A DNA stretch of 64,000 nt, taken from the NCBI GenBank assembly GCA_965220045.1, contig OZ244803.1, forward strand, positions 3,162,001 through 3,226,000, written 5' to 3'. Both the position numbers and the translations under genes were made by a program. Positions 42,915-50,543 of this stretch are shown here, one piece after another; the first letter of the stretch is position 1, and each line of letters starts with the position of its first letter. The DNA comes from VXOZ01 sp965220045 (lineage in GTDB: Bacteria; Chloroflexota; UBA11872; VXOZ01). A model generated the notes under the pieces. The model saw only the letters and a list, made by a program, of their open reading frames with translations, had not been told where the DNA came from and made no database searches.

Positions 42915-43340
42915 GTGGCTAAGAAAGTAAGAGCAGTAATCAAGCTTCAGGTACCGGGTGGCAAGGCAACCCCGGCCCCGCCGGTTGGTCCCGCGTTGGG
43001 TCAGCACGGCGTAAACATCATGGCCTTCGTCAAGGAATTCAACGAGCGCACCGGCAGCCAAGCCGGGTACATTGTGCCGGTGGATATGACGATCTTCGAA
43101 GATCGGTCCTTTTCGTTCATTACGAAGACACCGCCGGCGGCCGACCTGCTGCGCCGCGCGGCCAAAGTTGAGAAGGGCTCCGGGACCCCCAATACCGAAA
43201 AGGTCGGGCGGGTATCCCAGGACCAGGTGCGCGAAATCGCGGAAATGAAAATGCCGGACCTCAACGCCAACGACGTCGAGGCGGCAATGAAGATCGTGGC
43301 GGGCACCGCCCGCAGCATGGGCTTGGAGGTGGTCACCTAA
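42915..43340 (+). CDS. rplK: Ribosomal protein L11
   Basis: 141 residues with the L11 signature: KVRAVIKLQVPGGKATPAPPVGPALGQHGVNIMAFVKEFN at the N-terminus and the RNA-binding C-terminal domain (DLNANDVEAAMKIVAGTARSMGLEV). GTG start at 42915. One base separates its stop from rplA, so the two are co-translated. Confidence 0.97.
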   Translation: MAKKVRAVIKLQVPGGKATPAPPVGPALGQHGVNIMAFVKEFNERTGSQAGYIVPVDMTIFEDRSFSFITKTPPAADLLRRAAKVEKGSGTPNTEKVGRVSQDQVREIAEMKMPDLNANDVEAAMKIVAGTARSMGLEVVT

Positions 43341-43341
43341 C

Positions 43342-44055
43342 ATGGCTAAGCGCAGCAAGAAGTATCGACAGGCAGTGGAACGTATTGAAGAGGGGCGCCT
43401 CTACGACCCCCAAGCGGCGTGCGAGATCGTCAAAGCAACGGCCACCACAAACTTCGACGCCACCATCGAGCTGCATATGCTCCTCGGTGTCGACCCACGC
43501 CAAGCGGACCAGGCGGTACGCGGGTCCGTGGTACTGCCGGCCGGGCTTGGCAAGTCGCAACGCGTGCTCGTCTTTGCGCAGGGTGAGAAAGTGCGCGAGG
43601 CGGAAGAGGCCGGGGCTGATTTCGTCGGCGGCGCCGAGTTGGCGAAGAAGATCGAAGACGGCTGGCTGGATTTTGACGTCGCAATCGCCGCGCCGGACAT
43701 GATGAGTGCCGTCGGCCGGTTGGGGCGCGTTCTGGGCCCCCGCGGTCTGATGCCAAACAACCGCGCCGGTACCGTGACATTCGACATTGGCCGGGCCGTG
43801 GGCGAAGCGAAAGCCGGGCGCGTGGAATTCCGCGTCGACCGTACCGCCAATCTGCACGTTCCCGTGGGAAAGGCCTCTTTCACCGAGGAGAACTTGCTCA
43901 CGAACCTCACCGCGCTCTATGCCGCCGTGATGCAGGCGCGACCGGACGGCTTGAAAGGGACGTACGTCCGCTCCATCCACCTCTGCGCTACCATGGGGCC
44001 ATCCATCAAGCTCGATCCCATGCAGATGCAGCAATTGCTGGCTGAGGCTGCTTGA
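43342..44055 (+). CDS. rplA: Ribosomal protein L1
   Basis: 237 residues; L1 stalk protein and, in many bacteria, repressor of its own operon. Conserved blocks: KRSKKYRQAVERIEEGRLYDP, VLPAGLGKSQRVLVFAQGEK, GRLGRVLGPRGLMPNNRAGTV and GKASFTEENLLTNLTALYAAV. The usual next genes rplJ and rplL are not present after it; instead there is a 400-base gap and unrelated small genes. Confidence 0.97.
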   Translation: MAKRSKKYRQAVERIEEGRLYDPQAACEIVKATATTNFDATIELHMLLGVDPRQADQAVRGSVVLPAGLGKSQRVLVFAQGEKVREAEEAGADFVGGAELAKKIEDGWLDFDVAIAAPDMMSAVGRLGRVLGPRGLMPNNRAGTVTFDIGRAVGEAKAGRVEFRVDRTANLHVPVGKASFTEENLLTNLTALYAAVMQARPDGLKGTYVRSIHLCATMGPSIKLDPMQMQQLLAEAA

Positions 44056-44463
44056 CGTCTGGCATAGGAGTGCCTATTGCCTTCTGATTCAGGTGGCAAG
44101 GCATTGGCTATCTGCCATGCGTACAGGGAAGAGTCTACGCACGCGACCACTCTTCACACACCGCCCTGCTGCTTTCTTGTTTGAAGGAAGCAGAAATTCT
44201 CTTGCTAATTCCGTCACGGCATGTGGAATGCAGTAAACTGTGAATGTTCCAATTGGCCGAAATGCGCAGTTCAGCACTTAGAGCTTGTCTTGCGTTGCCG
44301 ACTAATGCCGGCGGAAGCCCAAGATGGTTAGAGCTGTACCCTTGGGTTAAAGATCATGAGCCTTCGTGGCAAGACCAGATAGGAGATGGCAAGCCAGTCA
44401 TTGACACAGTTTCACTTTTTAGGGTGTATACTAACGGCATAGATCATCTATAAGGAGCACGCA
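44056..44463. other. Intergenic region after rplA
   Basis: No rplJ leader, no rplJ/rplL and no terminator with clear T-run were found. A promoter candidate for the next small gene lies at 44401-44432. An open frame at 44244-44453 has no ribosome site or coding character. Confidence 0.4.
44401..44432 (+). promoter_or_regulatory. Candidate sigma-70 type promoter
   Basis: TTGACA at 44401-44406 and TGTATACT at 44425-44432. Read as TGTATA the spacer is 18 bases; read as TATACT it is 20. It ends about 35 bases before the small membrane protein gene at 44467, which has AAGGAG. Confidence 0.45.
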
Positions 44464-44466
44464 GTG

Positions 44467-44664
44467 ATGGCAAGTATGGAGGAGCGGCTGAGCGGCCTTG
44501 AAAGCGCTTACGATCACCTTGCCACAAAAGCTGACTTGGCCGACCTAAAAGGGGAATTGAAGACCGATATTGCCAACCTGAAGGCTGACCTGATTAAGTG
44601 GATGATCATTGCTATGGCAGTCTGGGGCGGTGTGCTCATTGGTGCCATGCAGTTCATTCCATAG
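44467..44664 (+). CDS. Small coiled-coil membrane protein
   Basis: 65 residues. Heptad-like N-terminal part (MEERLSGLESAYDHLATKADLADLKGELKTDIANLKADL) and a C-terminal transmembrane helix (WMIIAMAVWGGVLIGAMQFI). This layout is common to small DUF1640-like/coiled-coil proteins often found near toxins or phage genes. A GTG three bases upstream has better spacing to AAGGAG and may be the start. Own promoter candidate upstream. Function unknown. Confidence 0.6.
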   Translation: MASMEERLSGLESAYDHLATKADLADLKGELKTDIANLKADLIKWMIIAMAVWGGVLIGAMQFIP

Positions 44665-44789
44665 ATCCATTCGTAGCGCCCAATGCTTGCACCTGCTAGT
44701 TCTTGGCTTGAGTCCGTTTGACAAACAAGATTATCTCCTGCTAAATAAAGACTAGTTGGAATATCAACAATCTACACGGAGAGCAGAGC

Positions 44790-45059
44790 ATGCCCAAGTT
44801 TCTCGTCGAGTGGAATCTTCCGCCGGAATTGACCCGCGACAAATACGATAATAACAAGAAGAAATCGCTTGATATCTATGCGCAGCTACCCAATTGCGAT
44901 TGGATCAGCACCTACCTTTCCGATGACATGAGCAAGTGCTACTGTCTTTACGAGGCGGAAAGCGAAGAGGCAGTAATCGAGGCACGGGACGCGGTAAGCG
45001 CCAAGATTGACAAGATCGTCCGCGTGGACGAATTGACGGAAACGGACTACCGCGAGTAG
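44790..45059 (+). CDS. DUF4242-like small protein
   Basis: 89 residues with the ferredoxin-like pattern of DUF4242 (FLVEWNLPPELTRD, then CDWISTYLSDDMSKCYCLYEAESEEAVIEA). Members are small soluble proteins; some bind nickel. GGAGAGC lies about 7 bases before the ATG. Followed by a good terminator, so it is a monocistronic or last gene. Confidence 0.7.
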   Translation: MPKFLVEWNLPPELTRDKYDNNKKKSLDIYAQLPNCDWISTYLSDDMSKCYCLYEAESEEAVIEARDAVSAKIDKIVRVDELTETDYRE

Positions 45060-45092
45060 ACGCGGCCCTCGGTCTATTCACCGCATAAGACG

Positions 45093-45126
45093 AGCCACAC
45101 CGTCCTGCCGGTGTGGCTTTTCGTTT
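45093..45126 (+). terminator. Rho-independent terminator
   Basis: Perfect 9-base stem AGCCACACC (45093-45101) and GGTGTGGCT (45110-45118), 8-base loop, followed by TTTCGTTT. Lies 33 bases after the DUF4242-like gene. Confidence 0.85.
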
Positions 45127-45284
45127 GAGTGGCGGTGCGCCGCGCGGTGCGGGCCGCATTGCCCTCGCGAGGCAGAACGGTACAATTCCACAGTTCTCGC
45201 AACCGACAGCTTTGTTTTGCCGGCAGGAAGAAATAGGGAGAGCGTGAAAATCAGACAATCCGGCAGAGAAGGGCGCGTGCCGCA

Positions 45285-46502
45285 GTGAGCATCAGGCGAC
45301 CGATGAATAAGCCCATGCTCCTGACGCTGAGCTTCGGGCACGTCATCGCCGATATCTATGGCGGCATGCTGCCCGCGATGCTGCCTATTTTTGTCAGCAC
45401 GTTCGGTCTCTCCTATGGGGCTGTGGCGCTCGTCTCGGCGGCGCATAGCTTCTCCGCCAGCGCCATCCAGCCGGTGTTGGGCTACTTCAGCGACCGCATT
45501 AGCGGCAAGTGGGTGCTCCCGCTTGCGCCGTTTGTCGCTGCCGTCGGCATCATCGTTGCCACCCAGGTACCGGTCTATTGGGTTGCGCTCGTCTTGATCG
45601 CCATCGGCGGCTTGGGTATTGCCGCCTACCATCCCGAAGGCTACAAGGCGGCCGGCTACTACAGCGGCGATCAGCAGAGCACCGGCACCTCGATATTCTC
45701 CGTCGGCGGCAACATCGGCGTCGCCGCGGGACCGGTGGTGGTCGCCGTGCTCTTCGCCTGGCAGGCGCAGCAGGGGCTCCTCCTGATGCTGGTGCCGGGC
45801 ATACTCATGGCCTTGGTGCTCTGGCGGCTGCTGCCGCGCATAGAAACGGGCGTTGAAACGGCGCCGCCGGACTTCAAGGCAACCTGGCTCGACATACGGC
45901 CGGTGCTGACGCCCTTTGCTCTGCTGCTCGTCATCGTCATTCTCCGCTCCTTCTTCTGGGTAAGCCTGGGCACCTTCATTCCGCTCTTTGCGGTTGCGGA
46001 GCTGGGGATGACCGTACCGGAGGCGGCAGCGGGGCTCTTGCCCTTCCTGCTCTTCAGCGGCGCCATCGGCACGCTGATCGGCGGTTACATCGCCGACCGG
46101 ACGAGTAAAGAGGGATTGCTCCTGTGGTCGCTGGCCCCGGTGCCGCTTTTCGTGTATGGCTTCCTGCAAGGGAGCGGCGTCTGGCTGCCCGTGATGCTTG
46201 TGCTCATCGGGAGTTTCACCGTCTCTACCTTCGCCGTAACCGTGGTGATGAGCCATGAACTCTTGCCGAAGCAGCGCGCGATGGCATCGGGCATGATGGT
46301 CGGCTTTGCCTGGGGGATCAGCGGCATGGGGACCCCGCTCGTTGGGGTCTTCGCGGATAGCTTCGGCCTGCCTGCCGCGTTCAACGTGCTCATGCTGCTG
46401 CCGCTGGCGCCGCTGGCGCTGACCGTTCTCTATGTATGGCTGATGCGAAAGGGCGGCAAATACCGCGCCCGCATGGCGGTGCGCACGTTGCCGACGGCGT
46501 AG
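45285..46502 (+). CDS. MFS transporter, fosmidomycin-resistance (Fsr) type
   Basis: 405 residues with about 12 transmembrane segments; major facilitator superfamily. The N-terminal LLTLSFGHVIADIYGGMLPAMLPI and GYFSDRISGKW (MFS loop 2-3 motif) resemble Fsr-like exporters, as does the AAYHPEGYKAAGYYSG region. GTG 45285 is taken as start (AGAAGGG about 11 bases upstream); ATG 45303 is possible. Substrate could be a drug or sugar; not readable. Confidence 0.82.
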   Translation: MSIRRPMNKPMLLTLSFGHVIADIYGGMLPAMLPIFVSTFGLSYGAVALVSAAHSFSASAIQPVLGYFSDRISGKWVLPLAPFVAAVGIIVATQVPVYWVALVLIAIGGLGIAAYHPEGYKAAGYYSGDQQSTGTSIFSVGGNIGVAAGPVVVAVLFAWQAQQGLLLMLVPGILMALVLWRLLPRIETGVETAPPDFKATWLDIRPVLTPFALLLVIVILRSFFWVSLGTFIPLFAVAELGMTVPEAAAGLLPFLLFSGAIGTLIGGYIADRTSKEGLLLWSLAPVPLFVYGFLQGSGVWLPVMLVLIGSFTVSTFAVTVVMSHELLPKQRAMASGMMVGFAWGISGMGTPLVGVFADSFGLPAAFNVLMLLPLAPLALTVLYVWLMRKGGKYRARMAVRTLPTA

Positions 46503-46759
46503 GCAGAGTTGGGCTTCCCGCAGTGTCGCCATGTCAGGCGCGCCAGCCGCGCAATGGCCCGCCCGCCGGCGGACAGGTAGCAAGCGACCGGTATGTTCAG
46601 ATATCTGACCTTTGCGCTGCCGCGGGGCGAGGAGCAATATGCGCTTCTCTGCGCAATAGTCGTATAATAGGTAGGTACTCACTGTCCAGGTTCGTTCGTT
46701 TCCACCTCTCTATGCGCCGGCGCTAGCCGCCTAGCCCCGCAAACCTGTCAAGAGCGGCC

Positions 46760-47449
46760 ATGATTCTCTTGCAGAATGTCTCCAAGGTCTACGCAAACGG
46801 TATCCACGCGCTCAAAGACGTAAACTTGGAGATCGCGCGGCAGGAGTTTGTGTTCCTCGTTGGCGTCAGCGGCGCCGGCAAGTCTACCCTCGTCCGCCTG
46901 CTCATCCGCGAAGAGCTGCCCACCTCGGGCGCAGTGATCGTCGCCGGGCACAACGTGCTCCAGCTATCCAAACGCCACCTCCCCCTCTACCGGCGCAAGG
47001 TAAGCATGGTGTTCCAGGACTTTCGGCTCCTGCCAAACAAGACGGTATCGGAAAACGTCGCCATGGCGTTGCGCGTGGCCCACCGCTCCAAGCGCGAAAT
47101 CGACGAACGCGTGCCGGAGACATTGGCGTTGGTGGGGCTCGCGCAGTTTGGCGATACATTTCCCCTCTCGCTGTCCGGTGGGGAGCAACAGCGGGTTGCG
47201 ATCGCCCGTGCGATAATCCGCAATCCCGACGTGCTCATAGCCGACGAGCCAACCGGCAATCTGGACCCCGAAACCTCCGCCGAGATCGTTGATTTGCTGA
47301 TGCAGATCAATAAACTTGGCACCACGGTGATTATGGCAACGCATGACAAAGAGATGGTGAATCGCGCGCGTCGTCGTGTCGTCGAGCTTGTGCGGGGAGA
47401 GATCGTGCGGGACGAAGTAGGGGGTACGTACCACTATGGGCGCTCTTAG
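46760..47449 (+). CDS. ftsE: Cell division ATP-binding protein FtsE
   Basis: 229-residue ABC ATPase that drives the FtsX membrane protein to activate septal peptidoglycan hydrolases. Walker A GVSGAGKS at 35-42, Q-loop MVFQDFRLL, signature LSGGEQQR, Walker B with D-loop VLIADEPTGNLDPE, and H-loop ATHDKE are all canonical. The last 14 bases overlap ftsX. First of a five-gene same-strand cluster. Confidence 0.95.
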   Translation: MILLQNVSKVYANGIHALKDVNLEIARQEFVFLVGVSGAGKSTLVRLLIREELPTSGAVIVAGHNVLQLSKRHLPLYRRKVSMVFQDFRLLPNKTVSENVAMALRVAHRSKREIDERVPETLALVGLAQFGDTFPLSLSGGEQQRVAIARAIIRNPDVLIADEPTGNLDPETSAEIVDLLMQINKLGTTVIMATHDKEMVNRARRRVVELVRGEIVRDEVGGTYHYGRS

Positions 47450-48323
47450 CTCCACTGCCACGATGTTCGGCAGCGCCTTGGTGAATGCCTGGCGGCACCG
47501 GGCGATGACCGTGATTACGGTGCTCATCGTCTCGCTCATGATGACCACGCTCGGCATGTTTCTCATCGTTGAGAATGCGCTTTCGGTCATGATTGCCAGC
47601 ATGGAAGAGCAGGTGAACCTCATCGTCTACCTGGAGGACGAGGCGCCGCCGGCAGACGTCCTAGCGTTGCGGCAGGAATTGCTCGACGATTCACGGACCA
47701 TTTCGGTGGAATACGTCACGAAAGAGCAAGCACTGGAGCGCTTGCGTGTATCTTTTCAAAATGACCCGGAATTCCTGCAGCCTCTGCTCGAGAACCCATT
47801 GCCCGCAAGCCTGGAGGTCCGCTCGGACGAACCCGATTTTCTCCAATCAACGGCGAGCAGTCTCAGCGACGATCCGATCGTGGAGGAAGTAGTCCTTCCC
47901 CAAGATGTCGTCAAAAATCTCATTCAGATCAGCCGAGTAGCCAGTTTTATCGGCTATTCGCTAGGCGCGGGACTCGCTCTCGTGACCCTCTTCGTCATCG
48001 GAAGCACGATCCGCCTTACGGTCTATGCGCGGCGTGGGGAAATCGAAGTGCTGCGGCTCATGGGCGCTTCCGATCACTTCATTCGCTGGCCGTTTCTGCT
48101 GGAGGGTGTTCTCTTCGGGCTGATTGGCGCGCTGATAGCCAACGTGCTGGTAGGCATCGCCTATATCTGGGTACACGAATTGCTGCAGCAGTTGATTAGC
48201 TTCTTTCCCGTCTCACTTGACACTACGTATCTACTCCGTTTATTCTTAATCATGACTCTCTTTGGTATCGTAATTGGCGCCTTGGGGAGTTACCTCTCGG
48301 TACGCCGGTTCCTGACTATCTAA
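47436..48323 (+). CDS. ftsX: Cell division protein FtsX
   Basis: 295 residues; permease-like partner of FtsE. One N-terminal helix (VITVLIVSLMMTTLGMFLIVENAL), a large extracellular domain (about residues 50-160, VNLIVYLEDEAPPADV...LPASLEVRSDEPD) that contacts the hydrolase or its activator, then three C-terminal helices (GAGLALVTLFVIGSTIRLTVYARRGEIEVLRLMGASDHFIRWPF motif). Overlaps ftsE, so translation is coupled. Confidence 0.95.
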   Translation: MGALSSTATMFGSALVNAWRHRAMTVITVLIVSLMMTTLGMFLIVENALSVMIASMEEQVNLIVYLEDEAPPADVLALRQELLDDSRTISVEYVTKEQALERLRVSFQNDPEFLQPLLENPLPASLEVRSDEPDFLQSTASSLSDDPIVEEVVLPQDVVKNLIQISRVASFIGYSLGAGLALVTLFVIGSTIRLTVYARRGEIEVLRLMGASDHFIRWPFLLEGVLFGLIGALIANVLVGIAYIWVHELLQQLISFFPVSLDTTYLLRLFLIMTLFGIVIGALGSYLSVRRFLTI

Positions 48324-48394
48324 GTCGACGACTGCTTCATTTAATTTCGCCAAACTACATCTACGCATTCTGCACCAACGTCTTCCCGCATCCC

Positions 48395-49078
48395 ATGATA
48401 GTCCTGCGCAACGTCTCCAAAGTTTTCGACTTCAGTGTCACCGCGCTTGACGACGTCACTCTGAGCATCCCCAAGGGTGACTTTGTCTTTCTTGTCGGCC
48501 ACAACGGCGCCGGCAAGACCACCTTACTCAGCCTCCTAGTGCGCGCCGATCAAGCCTCTTCCGGCGTGGTGCTCGTGGGCGGGCAAGATCTGGCGTTGTT
48601 GAAGGACTCCGAGATACCCTTGTTGCGGCGACGATTTGGCATCGTCTTCCAGGACCTCAAGCTCTTTCCCGGCAAGACCGTGGCAGAAAACGTAGCCTTG
48701 GCTATGCAGGTCCAGGGGTGCACGGGCAGACACGCGCGCACAAGCGCGAGAGATGCGCTTGAGCTGGTAGGGCTTCAGCACCGGGCGTCATTCCTGCCCG
48801 GACAAATCTCCGGTGGCGAGCAACGCAAGGCGGCCATTGCCCGCGCGATCGTGCATCGCCCGGAGATTTTCATTGCCGACGAACCGACGGCCAGTCTCTC
48901 CCCGGAGGCGGCGTGGGAAATCACCACCCTGCTGATGGAAGTCAACCGGCTCGGCATTACTACCCTGATCGCAACGCACGACAAAGATGTGGTTGATGGA
49001 TTCTCCCGGCGTGTGGTAGCGTTGGATAGCGGCCGCATTGTACGTGACGTACAGGTCGGCAAGTTTATGGAGAACTAG
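48395..49078 (+). CDS. Second FtsE-like ABC ATPase
   Basis: 227 residues, clearly homologous to the FtsE upstream (MIVLRNVSKVFDFSVTALDDVTLSI; FQDLKLFPGKTV). Walker A GHNGAGKT, signature ISGGEQRK, Walker B IFIADEPT and H-loop ATHDKD are intact, but the D-loop reads ASLSPE instead of GNLDPE. It follows ftsX by 71 bases and ends four bases before the M23 peptidase gene. It could pair with FtsE as a heterodimer on FtsX or replace it under some conditions. Duplicated ftsE next to a single ftsX is unusual in my knowledge. Confidence 0.88.
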   Translation: MIVLRNVSKVFDFSVTALDDVTLSIPKGDFVFLVGHNGAGKTTLLSLLVRADQASSGVVLVGGQDLALLKDSEIPLLRRRFGIVFQDLKLFPGKTVAENVALAMQVQGCTGRHARTSARDALELVGLQHRASFLPGQISGGEQRKAAIARAIVHRPEIFIADEPTASLSPEAAWEITTLLMEVNRLGITTLIATHDKDVVDGFSRRVVALDSGRIVRDVQVGKFMEN

Positions 49079-49082
49079 ATAG

Positions 49083-50309
49083 ATGCGACGACGCGGCTTG
49101 CTCATATCGGTGTTCGCTCTGCTGGCGGCGGCGCCGAAAGCTATCTTCGCCGCTGAGGACTCCGGCAATTCTCTGGGTAGCGATTTTCTCGACCACCTGG
49201 AAGAAGAACTGCAGCAAAATCAGCAGAATCTGCAGCAGCTCAAGAGCGAAAAAGAACTGGCCGAGCAGGAGGTGGTGCGGACTCAGCGCGTGCATGCGGC
49301 TGCCGCCGCCGAACTGCAGGATGTTGAGAGCAAGCTATTCGCCAAGATCGAGGAAGTCAACGCAACGCAGTTCCAAATAGACCGGCTTCAGATTGAAATC
49401 CACAGCCTCTCCGAGGAAATCACCCTGCAGGAATCCATATTGGACGACGAGCAGGCAATTGCTCGCGGCCGTTTGCGCGCACTCTATAAGCTGAGTCGCG
49501 TTTCCCCGCTGGAGGTCATACTCACGGCCTCCAGCTTCACCGAAGCGTTGAACCGTTTCACCATCTTCCGGCGGATTCTGAACGATGACGTGAGTCACAT
49601 TCGTGCCACGCAGGGCCGCAAGGCGGCGCTGGCCACCAAGCGCTCCGCATTGATGGAGAAGCATGCGGCAGTAGACCAGCTAAAGCGGCAGCGCGAAAGC
49701 CAGCAAGCCCAGTTGGAGAGCCTCAAGGCCGAAAGAGAGATTCTCCTGACGAACGCGGAGCGGAGCGCGACGAACGCCAGTTGGCAGAATGCGTCGCTGC
49801 AGGAAGAGATTCGACGGCGGGAAGCAGAGAACCTCGCGATACAGGCAGACATAGAAGCGGCTAAGGAACGTTTGCGCGCAGGGCTATTTGAGCTTCCCGA
49901 GGTGGCAGATAGTGGATGGCGCCGCCCGGCAGGCGGCTACATCAGCGCTGGGTGGGGCGCTCGCACGTGGGTGCAGAGTTTCCACACGGGCATAGACTAC
50001 GCGGTCGGTCGGCTAACGCCCGTCCTTGCCAGTCAATCGGGCCGGGTCATCAAGGTCGGCTATGCGATCCCGGGTAACCCATGGAGTTCATACGGCATGA
50101 TGGTAATCGTCCAGCACAGTTGGAGTGAAGCTTCGCTCTACGCTCATCTGGACGACTCGCGCGCGTTGCCGGTAAAGGAGGGCGATCCGGTGCTGAGAGG
50201 TCAGACCGTCGGCTTTGTCGGCATGACCGGTTTCACCAGCGGGCCGCATCTGCACTTCGAAATCCGTTTGGATAACGTGCCCAAGAACCCCAACAATTGG
50301 CTGCGCTAA
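49083..50309 (+). CDS. Murein hydrolase with coiled coil and M23 (LytM) domain
   Basis: 408 residues, exported: signal peptide at 1-20 (LLISVFALLAAAPKAIFA). Residues 40-260 form long coiled coils, as in EnvC and PcsB/CwlO-type FtsX partners. The C-terminal M23 domain has the zinc ligands HTGID, a catalytic YAHL and GPHLHFE, so unlike E. coli EnvC it should be an active endopeptidase. Adjacent to ftsE, ftsX and the second ATPase, it is the likely hydrolase switched on by FtsEX. Confidence 0.9.
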   Translation: MRRRGLLISVFALLAAAPKAIFAAEDSGNSLGSDFLDHLEEELQQNQQNLQQLKSEKELAEQEVVRTQRVHAAAAAELQDVESKLFAKIEEVNATQFQIDRLQIEIHSLSEEITLQESILDDEQAIARGRLRALYKLSRVSPLEVILTASSFTEALNRFTIFRRILNDDVSHIRATQGRKAALATKRSALMEKHAAVDQLKRQRESQQAQLESLKAEREILLTNAERSATNASWQNASLQEEIRRREAENLAIQADIEAAKERLRAGLFELPEVADSGWRRPAGGYISAGWGARTWVQSFHTGIDYAVGRLTPVLASQSGRVIKVGYAIPGNPWSSYGMMVIVQHSWSEASLYAHLDDSRALPVKEGDPVLRGQTVGFVGMTGFTSGPHLHFEIRLDNVPKNPNNWLR

Positions 50310-50543
50310 ACGGGAAAGGCGACTGGTTTCCCCCGTCGGTGGGGACGATGGATTAGCACGCAGGGTGTGGCCTCATCGTCCGGCCCCGCGGACCATGACT
50401 CCAACAATCTAGTTTGTGCGTCTAAAGTGCGCGGATGCTGCAGGCTCCGCGCTTTTGCACGTTTTGGGATATATCCACATACGCCGGAACTGGTGGTACA
50501 GTTAAAGGACCGGACTAGCGGACGACCATAAGGAACTGCTCTC

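Noticed and set aside
44244..44453. Open frame of 69 codons after rplA
   Set aside because: No ribosome site, no recognisable sequence, and a promoter candidate lies inside it.
45078..46682. Open frame of 534 codons antisense to the MFS transporter
   Set aside because: Arg/His/Gln-rich shadow; the sense strand has a clear 12-helix transporter.
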